From: CAMLHP01 sp035759745
GTDB lineage: Bacteria > Gemmatimonadota > Gemmatimonadetes > Gemmatimonadales > GWC2-71-9
DNA: 64,000 nucleotides
Assembly: GCA_035759745.1 (NCBI GenBank)
Contig: DASTUF010000040.1
Location: 1 to 64,000, forward strand
Reading direction: 5' to 3'
Under the pieces are notes generated by a model. The model was given only the letters and a program-made list of their open reading frames with translations. It did no database searches and had not been told where the DNA came from. This document shows, one piece after another, positions 8,824 to 17,565 of the stretch (its first letter is position 1; each line of letters begins with the position of its first letter). Position numbers and translations under genes: made by a program.

Positions 8824-9866
8824 GCGGGGATCATCGCCTGGTACACCTCCAGCAACCGCCGCGCGATGGCCGCCTGGTCGAGGTGCGGCAGCACCGCTGA
8901 CGCGTCGATGCGTCGCCGTTGCTCGAGCACCGCCACGATGGCACCGGCGAGGGCCGCCGGATCGTCCTCGACGATCTCGCAGCCCGGCACGGGATCAAGC
9001 CAGCGCCGCACATCGCCCACGTCCACGCTCACCACGGGCAGAGCACACGCAATCGCTTCCTTGACGGCATTGGGTGAACCCTCCGAGCGCGAGGTGAGTA
9101 TCAGGCAATCCGCAGCGCGATAGTAGTCCGGCATGCGGTTGTGCGGCACACCGGAGACTTCCGCCAGCGACGCATCCGGCAGGGTTGCTTGCACGATCTC
9201 CACCGCGGTCCGGGCCAATGCAACCCGCTTGTTGGACGACTGCGCGCTGTAGGGAAACAGCACCAGTGGCGCACCTTCCCGCAGCCCGAGCCGACGCCGG
9301 GCGGCGGCCTGATCGCCGGGCGAGAAGTGCCGAAGGTCGACGCCATTGGGGATGACGAGGGCGCGCTCCCGGTCGCGCGGCTCGCGAAGCGCCTGGCGCA
9401 GGTTCTCGGACTTGCAGATGATGGTGTCGGCGTGGGCCGCGGCGAGCTGGCTCAGTGCCATCGCCATTCGCGACTTGACCGTGGTGGCTCCCGACGGCGC
9501 GGGGGCACCCAGCAGATCCGTGCCGCAGAAGGAGACGACCATGGGCCGCGGCTGCCACGACGCAGTCCAGCCGGCCAGTCCATAGTGCGCATGCACTATG
9601 TCGGCGCGCATGGCCCGGGCACGCTGCCGCACGCGGGCGATGCTTGTGAGGTAGGTAGCCGGGTTCCGGTCCCCCCGAATGACCAGCACCTCCAGTTCGA
9701 GGCCGGCTGCACGAAGCGAATCCACCTGCGCCGCCACGAAGGTGCCGTAGGACGGGCGCTCGGGTGTGGGCCACATGTTGGTGACGACGAGCACCCTCGG
9801 CGCCCTGGCCGATTCCCCCCGCGCCCTTGCTTCCCCGCCCTCCGGCGCCACCTTTGATGCCGTCAT
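8820..9866 (-). CDS. Glycosyltransferase family 4
   Basis: A 348-residue GT-B-fold enzyme. The N-terminal domain begins RVLVVTNMWPTPERPSYGTFV and contains VHAHYGLAGW. The C-terminal domain carries PNGVDLRHFSPGD, the phosphate-contact stretch LVLFPYSAQSSNKRVALA, and the nucleotide-sugar EGSPNAVKEAIACALPVV motif typical of GT4. It would add one sugar to the lipid-linked repeat unit on the cytoplasmic face. I start at the ATG at 9866. The frame upstream of it runs antisense through the neighbouring plus-strand transferase and is shadow. It is the first gene of the block that continues into wecB and the polymerase. Confidence 0.87.
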   Translation of the reverse strand: MTASKVAPEGGEARARGESARAPRVLVVTNMWPTPERPSYGTFVAAQVDSLRAAGLELEVLVIRGDRNPATYLTSIARVRQRARAMRADIVHAHYGLAGWTASWQPRPMVVSFCGTDLLGAPAPSGATTVKSRMAMALSQLAAAHADTIICKSENLRQALREPRDRERALVIPNGVDLRHFSPGDQAAARRRLGLREGAPLVLFPYSAQSSNKRVALARTAVEIVQATLPDASLAEVSGVPHNRMPDYYRAADCLILTSRSEGSPNAVKEAIACALPVVSVDVGDVRRWLDPVPGCEIVEDDPAALAGAIVAVLEQRRRIDASAVLPHLDQAAIARRLLEVYQAMIPA

Positions 9867-9884
9867 CGACCTCGGGAGCAGGAG

Positions 9885-11123
9885 ATTTCCACTCGACGCA
9901 CGCGCAAGCCTTTCGATATCGTCCACATCTGCCAGACCCCGTTCCCGGATGACGCCCGTCCCCGGCGCGAAGCGCTGGTGGCGGCGGAACGGGGCGAACG
10001 TGTGGCGGTCATCGCGCTGCGTGACGGCCTGCATTCCACACCTGTCGGCCATTTCGGTCCGCTGCGGATCGTCCGGCTTCGGGGCCGGAAGCGGCGCGGC
10101 TCGCTGGGGAAGTACGTCGTGGAATATATGGACTTCCTGCTGCGCGCGTACCGCCTGATGCAGCGGGATCCGCGGTTCCGCCAGGCCCGGGTGGTCCATG
10201 TGCACTCGCTCCCCGATTTCCTGGTGGCGGCAGCACTCCCCGCCCGGCGGCGCGGCGCCCGCGTGATCCTCGACCTGCACGAGATCCTTCCGGAGTTCAC
10301 CCGCACCAAGTTCCAGGGCTGGCTGGGTGAGGCCGGCGAGCGCATGGCCCGCCACGTCGAGCGCTGGTCCCGGCGCCAGGCGGATGTCACCGTGACCGTG
10401 AACCGGGCCGTAGGCAGCCTGCTCCGCTCCCGCCCCGCCTCGCCGGACGAGCGGGTGAGCGTGGTTCACAACATCACCAGCCCGGACGACTTCGGCCCCT
10501 CGCAACTGACCACCGCCCAGGGCACGGCGCCCTGGCGGCTGGCGTACCACGGCACCCTGACGCCGCTCTACGGCCTGGACCTCGCCCTGGAGGCGCTGGC
10601 CCTCGCGCGCCGGCGCGGGCACGCGTTCCGCTACGACATCTTCGGGTCGGGTCCCCATGCTGCGGCGCTGCGGCAGGACGCCGAGCGCCTGCGGCTCACC
10701 GACGTGGTGCGGTTCCACGGCGCGGTCTCGCATCACGCCCTCCGGCAGCAGCTCCCGGGCATGGACGCCGGCTTCCTGGCCACCCGCCTGGATGCGATGA
10801 CGCGCTACTCGCTCTCGACCAAGCTGCTCGAGTATGTCCACATGGGTGTCCCGGTCATTGCGCCCCGGATCCCCACTTACCTCGAGTATTTCCCGGAACA
10901 CGTGTTCTTCTACTATAGGCCGGATGACGCCGACGACGCGGCCCGAGCGCTGGCGGCGTTCGCGGCGAGCGCGCCAGCCGAGCGAATCGCCCGGGCGACG
11001 GCGGCACAGGCGGCAACCCGGGAACTGGTCTGGAGTAGGGAGGCACGACGACTGCGGCAGATCTACGACGAACTGCTGGCTGGCGCCGGCACCAGCCGCA
11101 ACGGCCTAGACCGCCCGGCCTGA
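9885..11123 (+). CDS. Glycosyltransferase family 4, apparent non-standard start codon
   Basis: GT-B transferase of about 412 residues. The conserved first beta strand and loop (PFDIVHICQTPFPDDARPRRE) lie upstream of the first GTG in frame (9978), so a GTG start would remove the family's N-terminal fold. Between the in-frame stop at 9855 and 9978 there is no ATG, GTG or TTG. The only spaced candidate is ATT at 9885, with GGGAG six bases before it, hence this start. Downstream motifs: VVHVHSLPDFLVAAALPAR, LDLHEILPEFT, VVHNITSPDDFGPS, RLAYHGTLTPLYGLDLALEA and STKLLEYVHMGVPVIAPRIP. Its 3' end overlaps the convergent phosphoglycosyltransferase by 18 bases. Start 0.5, function 0.87. Confidence 0.8.
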   Translation: MSTRRTRKPFDIVHICQTPFPDDARPRREALVAAERGERVAVIALRDGLHSTPVGHFGPLRIVRLRGRKRRGSLGKYVVEYMDFLLRAYRLMQRDPRFRQARVVHVHSLPDFLVAAALPARRRGARVILDLHEILPEFTRTKFQGWLGEAGERMARHVERWSRRQADVTVTVNRAVGSLLRSRPASPDERVSVVHNITSPDDFGPSQLTTAQGTAPWRLAYHGTLTPLYGLDLALEALALARRRGHAFRYDIFGSGPHAAALRQDAERLRLTDVVRFHGAVSHHALRQQLPGMDAGFLATRLDAMTRYSLSTKLLEYVHMGVPVIAPRIPTYLEYFPEHVFFYYRPDDADDAARALAAFAASAPAERIARATAAQAATRELVWSREARRLRQIYDELLAGAGTSRNGLDRPA

Positions 11124-12695
11124 ATTGAAGAGCACCACCGGGATGGTACGGAGGAGGATCCGGAGGTCGAACCACACCGACCACCGCCGCACGTAGTCGA
11201 GGTCCAGCTCGCACATCTGGCGATACGAGAGCCGGCTGCGGCCACTCACCTGCCAGAGCCCGGTAATCCCCGGCCGCACCTGCATCCGGTCGTACTGCCA
11301 GTGGTCGTACGCATCGAACTCGTACGGCACCGGTGGCCTCGGCCCCACCAGACTCATGTCGCCCTTGAGCACGTTGATGAATTGCGGCAGCTCGTCCAGT
11401 GACGCGCGGCGGAGGAATCGCCCGACCCGGGTGACCCGCGGGTCGTCCACCATCTTGAAGATGGGCCGCCCGTTGGCGTCGGTGCGCAGGGTGGCGCTCT
11501 CGTCGCCCTGCAGCATCTCGGTCATGTACTCGCGATGGAGCGTGTCCGGGGCGTTGTGGGTCATGGTCCGGAACTTCCAGACCTTGAACCGCTTGCCACC
11601 CACCCCCACGCGCACCTGGCGGAAGAACACCGGTCCGGCTGAGTCAACGGTGATCGCGATGGCCACGGCCAGCATCAGCGGCGCCGTGACGACCGCGCCC
11701 AGCCCTGCACCCAGCAGGTCGATCACCCGCTTGAGCGCCCGCTGCTGGCTCCGAAGCGCCGGCGCGGTCAGCTCCATCAGCGGCACCCCATGCGACCAGA
11801 TGACCGACGGATGCACGCCTGCCACTTCGATGGCGCGCGGTACCGTCAACAGGTGGCAGCCGGCGGCGAGCGCGACGTTGACCACACCCTGCAGTTCATG
11901 ATCGGGGATGAAGCCGCAGACCACGACTGTTTCCACCCGAAGGTCGTGCAAGGTGCGCGCAAGATCGTCCACGCTGCCGAGCGCGTCCGGCGCGGCGGGC
12001 CGCCGGAGATCGAGGAAGCCGAGGCGAGCGAACTCCGAGTCGACATCCAGCGCCGGATAGGCCGCCGCCTCGCGGCACATGTCGGCGGGTCCCACGAAAA
12101 TCGTGCGGGCTGCATGCCGCTCCGGCGGCGAGAACAGCGCGACCAGCCGGTCAACCGTGAGGCGCTCGACCAGCAGGATGCCCCACACCGCCCATGCCGA
12201 AACGAAGAGCTTGAGCACGCCGGGGCTGAAGCCCTGGCTCCACACCACGGTCCACACCTCCAGCAGCGACCCGAGAAACACGCCGAAGAGCAGCAGGTGC
12301 GCGCTGCGGCGGGAATCGCCGCTGGAGTAGTTGCCGGTGACGTAGAGCCCGACGCCGAGCGCGACGAGGAAGCGGGGAGTGGCGATGGGAAGGCGGAGCG
12401 CGTCGTTCAGGAAAGTCGCGCCGCTGAACACCAGCGTGCGCAGCAGCAGGTCGAGGCCGACCACGGCCAGCAGGTCCGCGATCGCCAGCACCGACACGCG
12501 CCGGAACAGGCGGGTAAAGTGCCGCCGCATGTTGGAGGAGGCACGCCGCTGGAGGCCAAGTCGCACCGCCAGCAGTTGCTCATCGTCAGTTCGCGGCGCT
12601 ACCGAGTCCCCCGGCGGGATCTCCTCCACCAGTGTCGTCATCGGCTCGTCGAGCTCGAGCTGACGCGCTGTTGCTGCCTCAGTTGACTGACTCAT
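11106..12695 (-). CDS. Polyprenyl glycosylphosphotransferase (WbaP/WcaJ type)
   Basis: A 529-residue initiating transferase that moves a sugar phosphate from a nucleotide sugar onto undecaprenyl phosphate. Four to five N-terminal helices (about residues 65-200) precede a CoA-binding-like soluble region (PPERHAARTIFVGPADMCREA onwards). The C-terminal bacterial sugar transferase domain holds the hallmark motifs KRVIDLLGAGLGAV, GPVFFRQVRVG, FKVWKFRTM, RRASLDELPQFINVLKGDMS, VGPRPPVP and RPGITGLWQVSGRS. This is the committed first step for the locus. The start ATG lies 48 bases downstream of the GT4 stop on the same strand. Confidence 0.93.
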   Translation of the reverse strand: MSQSTEAATARQLELDEPMTTLVEEIPPGDSVAPRTDDEQLLAVRLGLQRRASSNMRRHFTRLFRRVSVLAIADLLAVVGLDLLLRTLVFSGATFLNDALRLPIATPRFLVALGVGLYVTGNYSSGDSRRSAHLLLFGVFLGSLLEVWTVVWSQGFSPGVLKLFVSAWAVWGILLVERLTVDRLVALFSPPERHAARTIFVGPADMCREAAAYPALDVDSEFARLGFLDLRRPAAPDALGSVDDLARTLHDLRVETVVVCGFIPDHELQGVVNVALAAGCHLLTVPRAIEVAGVHPSVIWSHGVPLMELTAPALRSQQRALKRVIDLLGAGLGAVVTAPLMLAVAIAITVDSAGPVFFRQVRVGVGGKRFKVWKFRTMTHNAPDTLHREYMTEMLQGDESATLRTDANGRPIFKMVDDPRVTRVGRFLRRASLDELPQFINVLKGDMSLVGPRPPVPYEFDAYDHWQYDRMQVRPGITGLWQVSGRSRLSYRQMCELDLDYVRRWSVWFDLRILLRTIPVVLFNSGRAV

Positions 12696-12743
12696 CGACC
12701 TCCACCGACCTCACGTGTCCTCCCAGCGGGGCAATATAGCGGC

Positions 12744-13832
12744 TCATGCTGCGCCAAATGGGGTCCAGCCTGTCTGGACGTGCTGGTAGAGCGCGACGTG
12801 CCGCTCCGCCATGAGCGCCCGGGTGAAATGTTCCTGAACCCGGGCCCGGCCGGCCTCGCCCATGGCCCGTCGCCGGGCCGGATCCTCCGAAAGCAGTCGC
12901 AATGCCCGGGCCAAGGCGGGAACGTCCCGGATCGGTACCTCCAGCCCGGTGACGTCCGACACATTTACGTCCCGCACGGCGCTCGGCACCGCCGTGGTCA
13001 CGACCGGCCGGCCCGCCGCCATGGCTTCCAGAACCACCAGGCCGAACATCTCCTCGGTGGTCACCGAGGGCAGCACCAGGAAGTGGGCATCGGCCATCCT
13101 CCGGGGCAGGTCCTCGTCGGGGTACTCCCCGAACCAGCGGATCCGGTCGCTCACAGCCAGCGCCTGCGCCAGGGTGCGGAGGCGGGGACCCTCGGGCCCC
13201 GAGCCGACTATGTCGAGCGAGAGGTCGGGCACGTCCGGCAGGGCCCGGATCAGGATGTCGAGCCCCTTGTAGGCGGCGAGCCGGCCGATGAACAGCGCCC
13301 GAACCGGCCCGTCCTCCGGCGGCGCCGGCACCGCTGCCCAGCGCGAGTCGTCGATCCCGAACGGGATCACTTCCACCTTGGGCTCGAACCCCTGCAGCTC
13401 GCTGGACATGGCGACGTGCGCCCGGCTCGGCACCACGATCGCCCTCGCACGTCGCAAGACCAGCCGCGAGACCGGGCGGTAGGCGCCCCGCCGCTGGTCG
13501 GCGTGCTGGGTGACGACGACGGGCGTCCGGCCTGCACGGAGCAGGACCGCGAGGTCCGCCAGCGAGTGGGGATGATGGACGTGGATCACATCGGCCCTTC
13601 GCCAGGCAGCTGCGATGTAGCCGGGAGCTATTTCCTGGGAACCAAGCGCGCCGAAGGAGAAGGTGCGCGTCACCGCCTTGCGCGGACGACGGACGCCTTC
13701 CCCGAAACTTCGGACGGCAACGACCTCGACCTCATGCCCGAGCGCAGTGGCGCCGTCGGCGAGATCGGCCACCACCCGTTCCATGCCGCCGGAGCGTGGC
13801 CAGTAGTACTTGGCGAGATGCAGAATGCGCAT
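12744..13832 (-). CDS. Glycosyltransferase family 4
   Basis: A 362-residue GT4 enzyme with a textbook N-terminus (MRILHLAKYYWPRSGGMERV), then VIHVHHPHSLADLAV, VVPSRAHVAMSSEL, VIPFGIDDSRW, ALFIGRLAAYKGLDILIRAL and the catalytic-site stretch TTEEMFGLVVLEAMAAGRPVV with the EX7E pattern. It would transfer a sugar to the growing lipid-linked unit. It precedes the phosphoglycosyltransferase on the same strand and faces a plus-strand GT4 across a 122-base divergent region. Confidence 0.9.
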   Translation of the reverse strand: MRILHLAKYYWPRSGGMERVVADLADGATALGHEVEVVAVRSFGEGVRRPRKAVTRTFSFGALGSQEIAPGYIAAAWRRADVIHVHHPHSLADLAVLLRAGRTPVVVTQHADQRRGAYRPVSRLVLRRARAIVVPSRAHVAMSSELQGFEPKVEVIPFGIDDSRWAAVPAPPEDGPVRALFIGRLAAYKGLDILIRALPDVPDLSLDIVGSGPEGPRLRTLAQALAVSDRIRWFGEYPDEDLPRRMADAHFLVLPSVTTEEMFGLVVLEAMAAGRPVVTTAVPSAVRDVNVSDVTGLEVPIRDVPALARALRLLSEDPARRRAMGEAGRARVQEHFTRALMAERHVALYQHVQTGWTPFGAA

Positions 13833-13954
13833 GTCGACGCCGGTCGAGGGGGGCCATCAGGAACAGCCGGGTCGTGCCGAAAGTGGCAGCATACCGCGAC
13901 CACTGTCAACGCCCGGGCTTGGAGTGGGGCCACGCTCAAGGCATCTTTTGCCAC
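13833..13954. promoter_or_regulatory. Divergent intergenic region between two glycosyltransferases
   Basis: About 122 bases separate the starts of the minus-strand GT4 (13832) and the plus-strand GT4 (13955). Both transcription units probably start here. A plus-strand frame runs through it from 13796, but its translation lacks family similarity. I see no convincing promoter consensus. Confidence 0.35.
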
Positions 13955-15046
13955 GTGCGAACCGCATTTCTTTCCCGCAACACCCTGTCCTCGGCGACTC
14001 GGGCCCAGCTGCGCGCGTTCGCGGCGCTGGGTGTCGAGGTGACTGCCATCATTCCCGCCCGCGACGCTGGCGGCACCACCCAGCAATACCAACTCGACGG
14101 CACGCTCCGGGTTGTTCCCGTCTCGACGATCGGCGAGCCGTCGGACCATGCGCGCCATCGCTGGAAGCGGGGTGCGCTCCGGCGCGCGCTGCAGGCAGCG
14201 GCACCAGACGTGGTGCACGTGGATGTCGAGCCGCACTGGCCGCTGGCGAGCACGGCGCTGGCCGAGGCCCGGCGACTCGGGATCGCGGCCACGGTGGCGA
14301 CCGCCCTCGAGAGCGAGCGGTCCCTGGCCTGGCGCGACCGGCGACGCCGCGGTCGCAGTCTGCGCGAGGCGCGGGGAATCCATGCAGCGACTCCGGGGGC
14401 CGCGACACTTGCCGGCGAGAAGCGTGACACGCCACTGCTCATGGCCCCTCGCATAGGTGTGGTCACGCCCTCCGAGATTGCTCCCTTCGACCCGGACGGC
14501 CTCACCATGGCGTTCAGCGGGCGCCTGGTGCCGGCGCGGGGGCTTGACCAGCTGTTTCGCGCTGCGGTGGGCATCATGGGGTCATGGCAGCTGCTGGTGG
14601 CGGGCGGCGGCCCCGCGCAGCCGGAGCTCGAGACCCTCGCCGAGCGGCTGGGCATCTCGGGACGCGTGGCCTGGCTGGGCGCGCTCCCGGCCGACGAGCG
14701 CGCCCAGCTCTGGAGCAGGGCTGACTGCGCGGTGGTGCCGGCGAGCGACGTGGATGCGCCGGTGGACCAGGCGTGCACCGGTGTCCTGCAGGCGATGGCG
14801 GCGGGCCGGCCGGTCGTCGCCACGCGGAGTGGGGCGCTGCCGGAGTTTCTCGGCGACACTGGCATCCTGGTGAATGCCGACGACCCGCCGGCGCTGACCG
14901 CGGCACTGCAGCGATTGCAGGATGATCCGGCCCTTCGCCAGTCACTGGGCGCAGCGGCGCGACGCCGGGTCCTCGAGCGGTACTCCACCCAGGCAGTGGC
15001 ACAGCGCTCCGTGGAGCTGTGGCGGCAGATCGTGGACGGCGTTTGA
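13955..15046 (+). CDS. Glycosyltransferase family 4
   Basis: A 363-residue GT4-type transferase. The GTG at 13955 gives a family-like N-terminus (RTAFLSRNTLSSATRAQLR), while the longer frame from 13796 adds residues with no fold-like character. Conserved C-terminal features are LTMAFSGRLVPARGLDQLFRA, LLVAGGGPAQPELETLAERL, VAWLGALPADE and CTGVLQAMAAGRPVVATRSG. The acceptor-side half is shorter than usual: after VVHVDVEPHWPLAST there is no clear 'P-N-G-V' strand, and the segment TPGAATLAGEKRDTPLLMAP replaces it. Stop and start of the SLBB gene are 32 bases apart, so the two are probably co-transcribed. Confidence 0.83.
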   Translation: MRTAFLSRNTLSSATRAQLRAFAALGVEVTAIIPARDAGGTTQQYQLDGTLRVVPVSTIGEPSDHARHRWKRGALRRALQAAAPDVVHVDVEPHWPLASTALAEARRLGIAATVATALESERSLAWRDRRRRGRSLREARGIHAATPGAATLAGEKRDTPLLMAPRIGVVTPSEIAPFDPDGLTMAFSGRLVPARGLDQLFRAAVGIMGSWQLLVAGGGPAQPELETLAERLGISGRVAWLGALPADERAQLWSRADCAVVPASDVDAPVDQACTGVLQAMAAGRPVVATRSGALPEFLGDTGILVNADDPPALTAALQRLQDDPALRQSLGAAARRRVLERYSTQAVAQRSVELWRQIVDGV

Positions 15047-15078
15047 CTCCCCAATCGTCGTCCCTCATCTTCTCGACC

Positions 15079-17565
15079 ATGCCGAGACTCGCCTCGATCC
15101 TCCTGGCCACGACGCTCCTCGCGCTGGCCAGCTCTCCCGTGCATGCACAGGATCCTTTGTCCGACCCCCGCCTGGCACAGGAGGCGCTGCAGAGCAATCC
15201 GGAGATGCAGCGGCGCCTGGCCGAGGCGATCGCCAACTCCGGCCTCAGCCAGGAGCAGTTGCGGTCCCGCCTGCGCGCGGCTGGGTATGACGAGTCGCTG
15301 CTGGACAGCTACATGGCCATGCCGGGCCAGGCCCAGCGCGGCGGGCTGGGGTTGCCGGGGCTCCGGGGAGAGATCGACGCGGTGCGGGAGCTGGGCCTGG
15401 TCGCCGAGACCGAGGCGGACTCGCTGCTCGCGCTGATCGACTCGGTGCAGCTGCAACAGCCGGTGGCAGCGCTCGACTCCTCCCAGTTCATGATCGACAG
15501 CCTGGTGATCTTCGGGATGGATGTGTTCGCCGCCCGGTCCACCCGATTCATGCCTGATCGCGCCAGCCCGGTGCCCGACACCTATCGCCTCGGCCCGGGC
15601 GACCGTCTGGCACTGATACTCGCCGGGGATGTCGAGGAGGCCCACAGCCTCGACGTTTCTCGCGACGGCTTCATCGTCGTGCCGTCCGTGGGCACGGTGC
15701 ACGTGGCCGGGCTCAACCTGACCGAAGTGCGAGAGCTGCTGTTCCAGCGGCTCTCGCGAGTCTATTCCGGGATCCAGCGGAGCGGCGGGAGCACGCGCTT
15801 CGATGTGAGCGTCAGCCGCCAGCGCTCGGTGCAGATCTACGTGGCAGGCGAGGCGCGGCGGCCGGGAGCATATGTACTGTCGGCGAGCAGCACGCCGCTC
15901 ATGGCGCTGTACGCTGCCGGCGGCCCGACCCGCAATGGCTCGCTCCGCCGACTCGAGGTGCGGCGCAACGGCGCGCTGGTGGACTCGGTGGACGTCTACG
16001 GCTACCTGTTGCGCGGGATCGACCACTCCGACCTCACACTCCAGAGTGGTGACGTCATCTTCATCCCGGTGCAGCAGGGGCGAGTCGAGGTCACGGGCGA
16101 GGTAGTGCGGCCGGCGGTGTTCGAGGTGCAGGAAGGCGAGACGCTGCGTGATGTCATCGGCTTTGCCGGCGGGTTCGATGCCGATGCCCTGCGGCGACGG
16201 GTGCAGGTGCACCGCATTCTGCCGGCCATGCCGGGCGACTCCAGTTACGGCCGGGGGCGGGTGGTGGTGGACGTCGGCCCCGAGCAGCTGGCGCAGGCGG
16301 TACCGTCGCTGGTGATGCTGCCGGGCGACTCGGTGACGGTGTTCCCGGTGGCGGCGCGCTTGCGTGGCTTCGTCACCGTCGAAGGCAACGTCTGGCTTCC
16401 GGGCCAGGTGGGCTTCACTCCTGGCATGCAGCTGTCACAGGCGCTCAACCTCGCGGGCGGACCCAAGCCGGACGTGTACCTGGGCCAGGTGCTCGTCTCA
16501 CGGCTCAGGAGCGATTCCACCCGGGCGCAACTTCGGACGTCGTTTGCCGACACCACCGGGCGGCTGAGCAACGACCTCGTGCTGCAGGAGGACGACGTGG
16601 TCCGGGTGTTCTCGCGGACCACCTTCCGGCCCGAGCGTTACGTGGTCATCACCGGTGCGGTGCGCCAGCCGGGTCGGATCGAGTTTCGCGAGGGAATGAC
16701 GGTCCGGGACGCGATCCTGCTGGCCGACGGCCTCGCGCCCGACGCGTACCTGGTCGAGGCCGAGATTGCGCGGGTGCCCGACACGCGATCGCAGGGCCAG
16801 GTGGCCACGACCATTCGGGTGCCGCTCGACTCCACCTACCTCTTTGCCCGGGGCGCGCCGGGCGAGTACCAGGGTCCTCCGGGCCCCGCGGCGCCACGCT
16901 CGGGTTCGCCCGAAGTCGTGCTGCAACCGTATGACAACCTGCTGATCCTGCGGCAGCCGGAGTGGGAGCTGGTGCGGACGGTGACCATCACCGGACAGGT
17001 GAAGTATCCTGGCCCCTACGCACTCCGCACCAAGACCGAGCGCCTGCTGGATGTGATCCAGCGCGCCGGCGGGCTGACCAGTGCCGCCTATGCCGATGGC
17101 ATCGAGTTCTACCGGCGGCAGGACAGCGCCGGACGGGTCGGCATCGACCTCAAGGCGGTGCTGCGGGATGGTGATCACCGCGACAACCTGATCCTGGCCG
17201 CGGGCGACTCGATGCACATCCCGGAGTTCGACCCGATCGTCATGGTACGGGGCGCGGTCAATTCGCCGGGGGCGGTGGCGTTCGAGCCCGGGCGGGACCT
17301 CGACTTCTACGTGCGGGCGGCTGGTGGTTACTCGAAGGAAGGCGACAAGCGGCGGGCGTTCGTGACCCAGCCCAACGGCGACAAGCAGAGTGTCGAGCGC
17401 CGGTTCCTGCTGCCCGACAGCCGGCCCGCTCCGCGACCTGGCGCCGAAGTGATGGTGCCGGTGCGGGACCCGGCGGAGCGCGGGCCCGGCATCGCGTCGG
17501 TGCTGGGCGTGGCCGCCCAGCTGCTGGCCAGCGTGGTCACGGTGATCGTGGTAGCACGGAATTAA
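15079..17565 (+). CDS. Polysaccharide export protein with six SLBB domains (Wza/OPX family)
   Basis: An 828-residue secreted protein. Residues 1-23 are a signal peptide (ends SSPVHA before QDP). A Poly_export domain follows at about 167-246 (DTYRLGPGDRLALILAG), then six SLBB repeats near 252-298, 336-380, 432-476, 521-566, 635-680 and 721-767, each beginning with a V-x-G-x-V-x-x-P-G-like strand. The end is hydrophobic (about 806-824), perhaps a membrane-inserting helix. It should form the periplasmic/outer-membrane conduit for the polysaccharide made by this locus. The six SLBBs make it much larger than E. coli Wza (about 380 residues). The ATG at 15079 is chosen for the signal peptide. Its stop TAA interlocks with the convergent hflX stop (TTAA). 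Confidence 0.9.
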   Translation: MPRLASILLATTLLALASSPVHAQDPLSDPRLAQEALQSNPEMQRRLAEAIANSGLSQEQLRSRLRAAGYDESLLDSYMAMPGQAQRGGLGLPGLRGEIDAVRELGLVAETEADSLLALIDSVQLQQPVAALDSSQFMIDSLVIFGMDVFAARSTRFMPDRASPVPDTYRLGPGDRLALILAGDVEEAHSLDVSRDGFIVVPSVGTVHVAGLNLTEVRELLFQRLSRVYSGIQRSGGSTRFDVSVSRQRSVQIYVAGEARRPGAYVLSASSTPLMALYAAGGPTRNGSLRRLEVRRNGALVDSVDVYGYLLRGIDHSDLTLQSGDVIFIPVQQGRVEVTGEVVRPAVFEVQEGETLRDVIGFAGGFDADALRRRVQVHRILPAMPGDSSYGRGRVVVDVGPEQLAQAVPSLVMLPGDSVTVFPVAARLRGFVTVEGNVWLPGQVGFTPGMQLSQALNLAGGPKPDVYLGQVLVSRLRSDSTRAQLRTSFADTTGRLSNDLVLQEDDVVRVFSRTTFRPERYVVITGAVRQPGRIEFREGMTVRDAILLADGLAPDAYLVEAEIARVPDTRSQGQVATTIRVPLDSTYLFARGAPGEYQGPPGPAAPRSGSPEVVLQPYDNLLILRQPEWELVRTVTITGQVKYPGPYALRTKTERLLDVIQRAGGLTSAAYADGIEFYRRQDSAGRVGIDLKAVLRDGDHRDNLILAAGDSMHIPEFDPIVMVRGAVNSPGAVAFEPGRDLDFYVRAAGGYSKEGDKRRAFVTQPNGDKQSVERRFLLPDSRPAPRPGAEVMVPVRDPAERGPGIASVLGVAAQLLASVVTVIVVARN

